Assembly (NCBI RefSeq): GCF_001590795.1
Contig: NZ_JXDL01000001.1
Location: forward strand, 2,034,421 to 2,098,420
Origin: Bradyrhizobium sp. AT1
GTDB lineage: Bacteria; Pseudomonadota; Alphaproteobacteria; Rhizobiales; Xanthobacteraceae
Direction: 5' to 3'
Length of the DNA: 64,000 nucleotides
In this document: positions 41,819-49,498 of the stretch, in pieces
Layout of the letters: each line of letters begins with the position of its first letter
Numbering within the stretch: position 1 is the first letter of the stretch
Notes under the pieces: generated by a model
What the model was told of the DNA's origin: nothing
Database searches by the model: none
The model's input: only the letters and a program-made list of their open reading frames with translations
Position numbers and translations under genes: made by a program

Positions 41819-44722
41819 ATGGCCACCCGCTCGCAAAGCAACAACGTGATCATCGCTGCTGGCGGCTCCGCCCGAGACGGAGCCGCCCGTGAGATCTTCG
41901 TGTTCGGACCGTTTCGGCTCGATCCCTCGCAGAAGCGGGTCGAGAGAGATGGAGTCACGCTACAAATATCGGCTCCTGCATTCGAGCTCCTGCTCACGCT
42001 GGTCCGGCAGGCGGGCAATGTCGTCAGCAAGACGGATTTGATCGCCAAGGCATGGCCGGGCACCGAGGTCGACGAAAACAAGCTGCGTGTCCATATCGCC
42101 GCACTCCGCAAGGCACTCGGAGACGGTAACGACGGCGCCCGATATTTGAGCACTGTCTCCGGCCAGGGCTACTGCTTCGTCGCTGCGGTTTTCCGCCCGG
42201 ATCAAGTGCAAGCAGTATCGGCGGATCCGGCCTACCCTCATAATCTGCCTGCGCATCCCCGGCAGATGGTGGGGCGCGAGCAAGCCATCCAGGGCATCTC
42301 GGAACGACTGACAGCCAAACGCTTCGTCACGATCGTCGGCCCGGGCGGCATCGGCAAGACCACGGTTGCGCTTTCCGCAGGCCATGCCCTGTTCGCCGAC
42401 TTCGCCGGTCATGTCCACTTCGTCGGTCTCGGCGAGTCCGGCGACGCCGCTGCGGTGCCAGCGTTCGTCGCGTCCTCGCTCGGGCTACAGGCGCGATCGA
42501 ATGATCCGACCGGCAGCCTCGCGACATTCCAGCGCGACAGACGCATGCTGCTCATTCTGGACTGCTGCGAGCCCGTCATCGACGCAGCGGCTGCGCTGGC
42601 CGAGCTGCTCTACCAGGCAGCGCCGGAGCTGCACATCCTGGCGACCAGCCGGGAATTGCTGCGTGTCGAAGGCGAGTTCACATACCGTCTCCCGCCGCTG
42701 CCCTGCCCGCCGGAGAAGACGGCTCTGACTGCGGCGGACGCCCTCGCCTATCCTGCCGTGCGGCTCTTCGTCGAGCGCGCCACCGCAGGAGGCGGTGCGT
42801 TCGCGCTGACGGATGCGAACGCCTCCGATGTCGGCGATCTCTGCCGTCGGCTCGACGGCATTCCGCTGGCCATCGAGCTCACCGCCGGCCATGCCGGCAC
42901 ATATGGCGCACGGGCGATGGTCCGGCTCCTCGACCAGCATCTCAACCTGCTCTGGGAAGGACGACGCACCGCACTGCCCCGACACCGGACGCTGCGCGCA
43001 ACCATCGAGTGGAGCTACGATCTTCTGTCCGAACCGGAACGCGTGATCCTCGGCCGACTGTCCGTGTTCGTCGGCAGCATGACCCTGGACGCCGCGCGAT
43101 CGATTGCCGCCGATACGGAGGATGACGACCTGATCCTGGCGATCATCGACAACCTCGTCGCCAAGTCGATGCTTGCCCTGAACACCGGATCGCAACCGCA
43201 CCGCTATCGCCTTGCCGATTCGACCCGGGCCTATGCGCAGGAGAAGCTCGCGGCCAGCGGCGACGTCGCCGCGATCTCGCGACGTCACGCCCGCTATTTC
43301 GTCGGCCTGCTCGAGACGTTCGGCAGCGAAGCGAGACGCCCGGATCTTGGCGCGGTTATCGAGGAATTCGGCAACATCCGCGCCGCACTGATCTGGTGCT
43401 TCTCGGATCAGGGAGACCGCGGAACCGGCGTCGCGCTCGTTGCGGCGTCGATACCGCTGTTCTTCAAGCTGTCGCTGCTGGCGGAATGCGAGCTCTGGGT
43501 CACCCGCGCCATCGCGGCACTCGGCGACGGCGATGGAAGCGTCCGCCAAAGCCTCGTTCTTCACGCTGCGCTGGGCGCTGCCCGCATGCTCACGGGACAG
43601 CTCGATGACGTCGGGGCAAATCACCTGAAACGGGCACTCGAGCTGACAGAGGCGATCGGCGACATCCCCGGCCAGATCCGCCTGATCGACCAGTTGCATC
43701 TGCTGCAGATATTCGTCGGCAAGTATGACGAGGCCTTGGACACGGCCAGGCGCGGCGAAGCCATCGCCCTTGCCGGCGGCGATTCCATCGCGGTGGCGCG
43801 CATGCGCGTGCTGCTGAGCATCTCCTGCCAATATCTCGGCAAGTTCGCTCGCTCCCGCTCGTATGTGGAGGCGGCATTCCAGCATCCCGGCCTCGATGCA
43901 GACGTCTCGAGCGTCCTCACGCTCGAATATCCCAAACGCGCTCAAATCACCCTTGCGCGCGTGCTCTGGCTTCAGGGATATCCCGACCGCGCGGCGCAAA
44001 TGGTGCGGAGAGCCATTTCGGACGTCATCGCAGCAAACCATCCGGTCATGTTCTGCAGAGCGCTGCCATGGGCATTCGGCGTCTTCTTCTGGAACGGCGA
44101 CACGGGCGAATGCGAAGAGCATATCGACAGATTCATCGTGGAGGCGCGAAGGCACGACCTCGCCATCCTCCAGATCGTCGGCGAGGCCATGAAGGGGATC
44201 ACGTTGCTGGCCAGGAACGAGACCGGTGTCGGCCTCGCCACGCTGAGAGGCGCGATCGAGAAGCTGCAGAGCCGGTCTTTCGGTGCCGTCGCCGGGCTTC
44301 GCATGGCGCTCGCCGAAGCCCTTGCGGCGGCAGGCCAGGGCGAGGAAGCCCTCGACACCATCGATCAGGCGCTCGCCGAGGCCCGGCACTGCAAATTCAT
44401 GATGGACATGCCCGACATGTTGCGCGCCAGGGCCGAGGCGCTGATGCGGAAGACCCATCCGGATCTTCCGCAAGCGGAGCTCACCCTCTTGCAGGCACTC
44501 GACGTCGCCCGCGATCAGGGGGCGCTCGGCTATGAGCTTCGCGCGGCAATCGCGCTGGCCAGGCTATGGCAACGAGTCGGCCGCAGCCGGGAAGCGCACG
44601 ATGTGCTTGCTCCCGTCTATCGACAATTTACCGAGGGGTTCCAGACGCGCAGTCTCGCCACGGCACGCAGCCTGCTCGCCGAGCTGAGGCCTCCGTACCC
44701 ATGCTCCCTTGCGGCCAAGTGA
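41819..44722 (+). CDS. Winged-helix STAND ATPase with TPR-like tail (copy 1)
   Basis: Large regulator-like protein of 967 residues. Residues about 25-120 form an OmpR/CadC-type winged helix (APAFELLLTLVRQAGNVVSK; LRVHIAALRKAL). Then comes a STAND/NB-ARC ATPase: Walker A GPGGIGKT at about 174-181, Walker B LLILDCCEPVID, sensor ATSRELLRVEGE, CRRLDGIPLAIELT and RHRTLRATIEWSYDLLS. The C-terminal 450 residues are helical, TPR- or MalT-like. No receiver or membrane segment is seen, so it would sense a ligand through the TPR part and bind DNA when ATP-loaded; this is inference. ATG at 41819 is used, GTG at 41795 is possible, and neither has a good ribosome site. Paralogues lie at 44896 and 49499. 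Confidence 0.88.
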   Translation: MATRSQSNNVIIAAGGSARDGAAREIFVFGPFRLDPSQKRVERDGVTLQISAPAFELLLTLVRQAGNVVSKTDLIAKAWPGTEVDENKLRVHIAALRKALGDGNDGARYLSTVSGQGYCFVAAVFRPDQVQAVSADPAYPHNLPAHPRQMVGREQAIQGISERLTAKRFVTIVGPGGIGKTTVALSAGHALFADFAGHVHFVGLGESGDAAAVPAFVASSLGLQARSNDPTGSLATFQRDRRMLLILDCCEPVIDAAAALAELLYQAAPELHILATSRELLRVEGEFTYRLPPLPCPPEKTALTAADALAYPAVRLFVERATAGGGAFALTDANASDVGDLCRRLDGIPLAIELTAGHAGTYGARAMVRLLDQHLNLLWEGRRTALPRHRTLRATIEWSYDLLSEPERVILGRLSVFVGSMTLDAARSIAADTEDDDLILAIIDNLVAKSMLALNTGSQPHRYRLADSTRAYAQEKLAASGDVAAISRRHARYFVGLLETFGSEARRPDLGAVIEEFGNIRAALIWCFSDQGDRGTGVALVAASIPLFFKLSLLAECELWVTRAIAALGDGDGSVRQSLVLHAALGAARMLTGQLDDVGANHLKRALELTEAIGDIPGQIRLIDQLHLLQIFVGKYDEALDTARRGEAIALAGGDSIAVARMRVLLSISCQYLGKFARSRSYVEAAFQHPGLDADVSSVLTLEYPKRAQITLARVLWLQGYPDRAAQMVRRAISDVIAANHPVMFCRALPWAFGVFFWNGDTGECEEHIDRFIVEARRHDLAILQIVGEAMKGITLLARNETGVGLATLRGAIEKLQSRSFGAVAGLRMALAEALAAAGQGEEALDTIDQALAEARHCKFMMDMPDMLRARAEALMRKTHPDLPQAELTLLQALDVARDQGALGYELRAAIALARLWQRVGRSREAHDVLAPVYRQFTEGFQTRSLATARSLLAELRPPYPCSLAAK

Positions 44723-44852
44723 CCATTCGGCCGTGCCATCGCGAAAGAGGCGTGCACTCTCGAACGACGCCTGCGGACCGCCGGTGCAAGCTGCGTGCGT
44801 GAATTGTGGAACGTTCCAGAGCGCGGGAATGCGGTGCTCACCGAGGCCGCAG

Positions 44853-44877
44853 CAGCATCCGATCAGTCTGATCGGAT
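44853..44877. terminator. Perfect palindrome between convergent STAND genes
   Basis: GCATCCGATCAG (44853-44864) and CTGATCGGATGC (44866-44877) are exact inverse copies with a single central base. It lies between the stops of STAND copies 1 and 2. As RNA it folds to an 11-bp stem with a 3-base loop on either strand, so a bidirectional transcript end is likely. A protein-binding site is the alternative. Confidence 0.6.
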
Positions 44878-44895
44878 GCCGCCCCCGGGGCATCG

Positions 44896-47778
44896 CTACG
44901 GCGTCAGCTTGGCCATCATGGCACGCGCGTTGAGGAAATCCACGGTCTCGAAACCTTCAGTGAACTTGCCGCACGCAGCAGCGAGTACGTTGCGGGCGTC
45001 GGCGGGATGCCCCCCATCCTTGCGCAATCGTGCCACACTGATCGCGGTTCGCAGCTCCCAGGACAATGCACCCTGGCTCCGCGCCACCTCGAACGCCCTG
45101 TCGAAGGCCTGCGCGGCATCGTGTGGCGAGCGGTGCTCGCCTGGATGCAGCAGCAACTCGCCCCTGATACGCCAGAGCTCGGCGACATACCATCCCTCTT
45201 CCCTCGCCTCGCAGCGCGCGAGCGCCTCGTCGGCAACCGCAAGTCCTTGCGACACCTCACCGGCTTCTCCGAGAGATGCGGCGAGTTCGCCAAGGAGCAG
45301 CAGAAAGCGAGGCAGGAAGCGGGCCTCGCCCGCAAGTTCAAGCGCCCTGCGTAGCAGCGGCAATCCGGTCGCGAGGTCACCCCGCCGCACAATCAGCAGG
45401 CCCCTGAAGGCGCGCGCCCATAGGTTCCACAGGCGGATCGGATGACGCTCGGTGTGTTCGAGCAGCATCGCGCAATAGCGTTCGGCCGCGTCGAGGTCGC
45501 CGGCGAGAAAGCTGATCGGGCAGGCACCCTGGCCGAGAACGCTGCAATAGGTGAGTGCGTGGCCGCTGGCGCGGCCCTCCTCGGCGTTTTGGTCGACGAC
45601 GCTCAAGGCCTGGTCCGCAAGACCAAGCAGCCACAGGATCCGCGCCTGGAAGTAGCGCGCCGAGACCCGCAGGTCGAAGCGGAAACGGATGACCTGCGGC
45701 TTTGCCGCAAGGTCCGAAAGGCGCGACAGGGTTCGCTCGATATGATGATATGCCAGCCGCTGTTCGCCGCGATAATGCAGGGTGGTCGCAAGAAGCCGGT
45801 CGGCCATCATGCGATCGACGGGACTGCCGGAATCGGCCACGACTTCTGCAAAACGGTTCGCGAATTCGAGCGCCTTGCGGAATTCGCCGTTGTTGAACTG
45901 ATCGATGCAGAGGCCCCAAAGCGCGCGCAACTGATAGTCCCTGTCGCCGAGCTGCTCGGCAAGCTCGAGCGTTGCTGCCCAGGCAGGACCGGCCTCCCTC
46001 GCCCTTCCGACGCCGTACATCAGCGACCAGCCGCGCGCGGCCGACAACTCCATCCGAAGCCGCGACGCATTCGCCGCGGCCTGATCGAGGTGCGCCAACG
46101 CAAGCTCGGTCCGCTCGCGGCATTCGGCGAGGAGCGACAATTGCACCCAGAGCGGGACCGCCGCCGCCGTCAACGCCACGCCCACCTGCGAGTCTCCACC
46201 GGACGAGATGGCCCAATCGAGGCTGGTCCGCACGTTGTCGATGTGGCGGCCATAGATGGCGAGCCACTCCGCCTGCAGCATCACTTCGCTGTCGGCCTCG
46301 GCAGCGGCGAAGAATCCCGAATAGTACTTCGCCTCGCGGCGTGCCGCATCGGCATATTCTCCGCCAGCATGCAACTTCTCCACGGCATAGGCGCGCGTCG
46401 TATCGAGCAGGCGGTAGTTGGGCCTATCGTCGCGAATATCCACGACAACCAGCGACTTTGCCACCAGCCTCGCAAGCTGGCTGGTCACGTCGCGGGCGCC
46501 GTCGCCGGCAACAGCGATCACAGCATCGAGCTGGAATTCACCGGCGAAGATGCCGAGCTGACGGAGCAGCCACGCCTCGTCCTCCGGCAACAGATCATAG
46601 CTCCAGTCGAGCGTTGCACGCAGCGTTTGCTGTCTTGGCAGCGCCGTGCGCCGGCCGGTCGTCAGGAACTTGAACCTGTCATCGAGCAGCGCCGCGATCT
46701 TCGGCGGGCTGAGCATGACCGCCCGCGCCGCAGCGAACTCGATCGCAAGCGGAATGCCGTCGAGGCGCCGGCAGATGGCCGCGACGGCACCGATGTTTTC
46801 CTCATCGAGCGCAAAGCTCGACCCCAGCGCCTTCGCCCTGCTGGTGAACAGTTCTACCGCGCCGTATGCGGATGCGCCGGCCGCCTCGTGCCCCGTCTCG
46901 GGCGGCACCCCCAAAGGAGGCACGCGGTAAACCTGCTCTCCCTCGATGCGCAGCGCCTCCCGGCTCGTCGCAACGATGACCGTGCCTGCGCAGCGGCTGA
47001 CCAACAGCTCGGCCAGCTGAGCGACGGCGTCGATGACATGCTCGCAATTGTCGAGAATGAGCAGCAAGGATCGAGAGCCGATCGCACGCGCGATGGCTTC
47101 AGGCGAAATCTCCTCGCCCTCGAGCTTGGTGCCAAGCACGCTGGCGATGGCCGAGCAGACGAGCCGGGGATCGGACAGTGAGGCCAGTTCGACCAGCAGC
47201 CTGTCCGCCGCAAAGCTGGGCGGCGGCGTCCTGGCGGCTTCGAGCGCCAGCGCCGTCTTTCCGATGCCGCCAGGCCCGATCAGGCTCACCACACGATAGG
47301 CCGCGAGCAGCCGCCATAATTGGGCGATTGCCGTGCTCCGGCCGATCAGATCGAATGACGCGTTGGGAATGTTGACTGACAGCGGCCATGTGCCTGCGGC
47401 TGATTGGAGTGGGAGCTCCGTATTATCGCGAACCCGCCACGCGCCGAGCAGGCGATAGCCGCGGCCAACGGTCGTTGACACCATGTCGCGATCGCCAGCC
47501 AGGGCTTTTCGGATCGCGGCGATGTGCACGCGAAGCGCGCTCTCCTCGACGAAGACGTCCCGCCAGACCCGCTCCGTCAGATCGTTCTTGGTGACGAGCT
47601 GGCCTTGCGCCTGGGCCAGCTCCGCAAGGATTTCAAAGGCACGCCCTCCCAAGGGGACGAGCTCTCCGCTCAGTCGCAATTCGCGCCTGGCAAGATCGAT
47701 TTCCCATTCCGCGCAGGTGTAGACGGGACGATTGCCCGGCTCAGCCATCATCGGGACAGCCCCAAGCGGTCTCATCAT
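44896..47778 (-). CDS. Winged-helix STAND ATPase with TPR-like tail (copy 2)
   Basis: Protein of 960 residues with the same plan as copies 1 and 3. The N-terminal winged helix is at about 20-115 (GGRAFEILAELAQAQGQLVT; LRVHIAAIRKALAGDRDMVS). Walker A GPGGIGKT is at 168-175, with Walker B SLLLILDNCEHVIDA, ATSREALRIEGE, CRRLDGIPLAIEFAAARA and RQQTLRATLDWSYDLL. About 500 residues of helical repeats follow (ALEFANRFAEVVADSG; GLPLLRRALELAGEA). It is closer to copy 3 than to copy 1. Convergent with copy 1 and divergent from the exported-protein genes at 48402 and 48880. Starts at 47778, 47775 or 47751 are possible. Function unknown. Confidence 0.88.
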   Translation of the reverse strand: MMRPLGAVPMMAEPGNRPVYTCAEWEIDLARRELRLSGELVPLGGRAFEILAELAQAQGQLVTKNDLTERVWRDVFVEESALRVHIAAIRKALAGDRDMVSTTVGRGYRLLGAWRVRDNTELPLQSAAGTWPLSVNIPNASFDLIGRSTAIAQLWRLLAAYRVVSLIGPGGIGKTALALEAARTPPPSFAADRLLVELASLSDPRLVCSAIASVLGTKLEGEEISPEAIARAIGSRSLLLILDNCEHVIDAVAQLAELLVSRCAGTVIVATSREALRIEGEQVYRVPPLGVPPETGHEAAGASAYGAVELFTSRAKALGSSFALDEENIGAVAAICRRLDGIPLAIEFAAARAVMLSPPKIAALLDDRFKFLTTGRRTALPRQQTLRATLDWSYDLLPEDEAWLLRQLGIFAGEFQLDAVIAVAGDGARDVTSQLARLVAKSLVVVDIRDDRPNYRLLDTTRAYAVEKLHAGGEYADAARREAKYYSGFFAAAEADSEVMLQAEWLAIYGRHIDNVRTSLDWAISSGGDSQVGVALTAAAVPLWVQLSLLAECRERTELALAHLDQAAANASRLRMELSAARGWSLMYGVGRAREAGPAWAATLELAEQLGDRDYQLRALWGLCIDQFNNGEFRKALEFANRFAEVVADSGSPVDRMMADRLLATTLHYRGEQRLAYHHIERTLSRLSDLAAKPQVIRFRFDLRVSARYFQARILWLLGLADQALSVVDQNAEEGRASGHALTYCSVLGQGACPISFLAGDLDAAERYCAMLLEHTERHPIRLWNLWARAFRGLLIVRRGDLATGLPLLRRALELAGEARFLPRFLLLLGELAASLGEAGEVSQGLAVADEALARCEAREEGWYVAELWRIRGELLLHPGEHRSPHDAAQAFDRAFEVARSQGALSWELRTAISVARLRKDGGHPADARNVLAAACGKFTEGFETVDFLNARAMMAKLTP

Positions 47779-47865
47779 TTCCTACCCAGCCTACCACCAT
47801 CCCTATCGAAAGACACAGGTGGCCGAACAGCGCAGCCCCCCGCCCCTGTCTTGAATGCGCGCCTT

Positions 47866-48147
47866 TCAACAACCGCGGCAGATTGATCCTTCGAGCATCT
47901 TCTCGAGCCGTGCATCATCCTTGTCGATGGTCGGGTCCGTACCGAGCGATGGCCCCTTCATCGCGTGACCACCCTCTTCGGATCCCGGCAGCGCCGTGCC
48001 CAGTGAGTTCGTTCCGGGCGCGGCAGCGCTGGTACCGAGCGTGCCGCCGCGCTCCATCGACATATGCCCACCCATGCCGCCGCGGGCAGACGCAGCGCCC
48101 GAGAGCGCGACACAGGCGACAACGCAAACGACGGAAAACAATCTCAT
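47866..48147 (-). CDS. Small exported protein, Gly/Met-rich, C-terminal CxxC
   Basis: Not recognised. 93 residues with a signal peptide (1-22, ending ASA), a Gly-, Met- and Ser-rich middle (GGMGGHMSMERGG; GTNSLGTALPGSEEGGH) and a charged end, DKDDARLEKMLEGSICRGC, with CRGC as a thiol pair. It lies 87 bases upstream of the STAND copy 2 start on the same strand, so the two may share a transcript. The GTNSLGTA style recurs in small exported proteins of Bradyrhizobium (from memory). Confidence 0.65.
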   Translation of the reverse strand: MRLFSVVCVVACVALSGAASARGGMGGHMSMERGGTLGTSAAAPGTNSLGTALPGSEEGGHAMKGPSLGTDPTIDKDDARLEKMLEGSICRGC

Positions 48148-48401
48148 TGCTCACACTCCACATGTTCAAACAACCTGCTCCCCACCAACGGGAGCCGGAC
48201 GCCGTTTGACCACGCACGATCGCGCGAGATCTCTGACAATACTGACAGATTCTTCCCGCAACAGTGATGCAGATCCGCCGGGATTTTTCGTCGGGCCGAC
48301 CTACATAGTCTTTATCAAAAACACTTTCCGGAAACGCCACCAGCCGAGCAGCGATCATCGCCGGGCGACTCTCCGCACAGAGCAAGAAATGGAGAATCGT
48401 C

Positions 48402-48644
48402 ATGAATACATTCAAGATCCTGATTGCCGCGGCACTAATCTCAACGGCAACGATTTCGTCCGCGTCCGCAGCCTGGTCCTTCGCCGATCAGGAGCCGGCA
48501 ACCTTCGCATCGATGTATCCTGATCGCGACGTGCTGAACGGCGGCGCGCTGACGCCCGCAGGGCGAATGGGCCTCGAGCGGCCGGGTGGTGCCGCGCCCG
48601 TATTCGCCGCTGGCCACCTCGACATCCGTCACGAGCAGCGGTGA
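48402..48644 (+). CDS. Small exported protein of unknown function
   Basis: Not recognised. 80 residues with a clean signal peptide (1-23, ending ASA), then AWSFADQEPATFASMYPDRD and VLNGGALTPAGRMGLERPGG. GGAG lies seven bases before the ATG. It is divergent from the exported protein at 47866 and upstream of the one at 48880, between STAND copies 2 and 3. Confidence 0.65.
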   Translation: MNTFKILIAAALISTATISSASAAWSFADQEPATFASMYPDRDVLNGGALTPAGRMGLERPGGAAPVFAAGHLDIRHEQR

Positions 48645-48879
48645 TGAAAGCCACCTCCGCAATCGGGGAGCTCGCCGCATCATGCGGCGCGCCCCCCGCG
48701 GAGCTCTGAAGCAAGGTCAATTACATCGCCCTCAATGTTGCGAGCCGACGCGGCCGCGACGACTTCGTGCAAAGGCGAAAATGTTCGTTCGATAGGCACT
48801 GCGGATTCCGCACGCGCATGTGCATCTCTCGCATGGAGGCCGGGACGTTCCCGGCTTCGCTTTCTCAAGGAGATGTTCA

Positions 48880-49107
48880 ATGACGACAGTGAAGCTCTTG
48901 TCGGCCGGATTGGTGGTCGCAGCCATGATTGCCTCTCCCGCGATGGCTCGCGAAGGTAGCGCCAAGCGAACCACCGTCGATGCCTACGCGTCGGCCCAGC
49001 GCGTTCCAGTCACCTCCAAGCGCGCCTGCGCCCGCGCTCCCGACGTCGGCGCGTATGCAACCGCTCCGTGGCGCCGGCCGCCCTGCGAGCCCGTGTCGGG
49101 CTATTGA
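48880..49107 (+). CDS. Small exported protein, GAxATAPW/PCEP family (copy 1)
   Basis: 75 residues with a signal peptide (1-23, ending AMA) and a short mature part. Its end is shared with the protein at 61230: a cysteine followed by Ala/Pro, then VGAYATAPW, PCEP and a terminal GY. Two cysteines could form a disulfide. AAGGAG at 48867-48872 fixes the start. Followed by a 14-bp hairpin. Not a family I can name. Confidence 0.75.
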   Translation: MTTVKLLSAGLVVAAMIASPAMAREGSAKRTTVDAYASAQRVPVTSKRACARAPDVGAYATAPWRRPPCEPVSGY

Positions 49108-49194
49108 GCTCGCAAACTGGAGCAGGTCCGGTGCCGACGACGACTGGAAGTTGATCGTATCAACGTTCCGGATTCTCGATCCTCTCGGCGGAAC

Positions 49195-49230
49195 CAAGAA
49201 CGGCGGCTCACGGTCAAGCCGCCGTTCTTG
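49195..49230 (+). terminator. 14-bp hairpin after the exported protein gene
   Basis: CAAGAACGGCGGCT (49195-49208) pairs perfectly with AGCCGCCGTTCTTG (49217-49230) around an 8-base loop, 87 bases beyond the stop. There is no T-run. The rest of the 391-base gap to STAND copy 3 shows no gene. Confidence 0.65.
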
Positions 49231-49498
49231 CGATTGCTGTTCGCCCTTCCGGAGCATTGTGCTCTGGCGCCCCCGGCGTCACGAATTCGTGTATCGAGTA
49301 CGAGCTGGTCGAATGCCATCATCGACGATGTGTAAAGCGCGGGCGAATGAGCGGACTTTCTTGACTCGCCGACGGCCACCCCCGGTAGGACGCTTCAAGA
49401 CCATTTGCGCCTTCAAAATTCTTGCCAAGGGTCTGTGATCGCAAGGGCTGGTTGCTGTTTCTCTGGATCGCGGTAGCAGAGTTGAAGCACGGCCCTCA

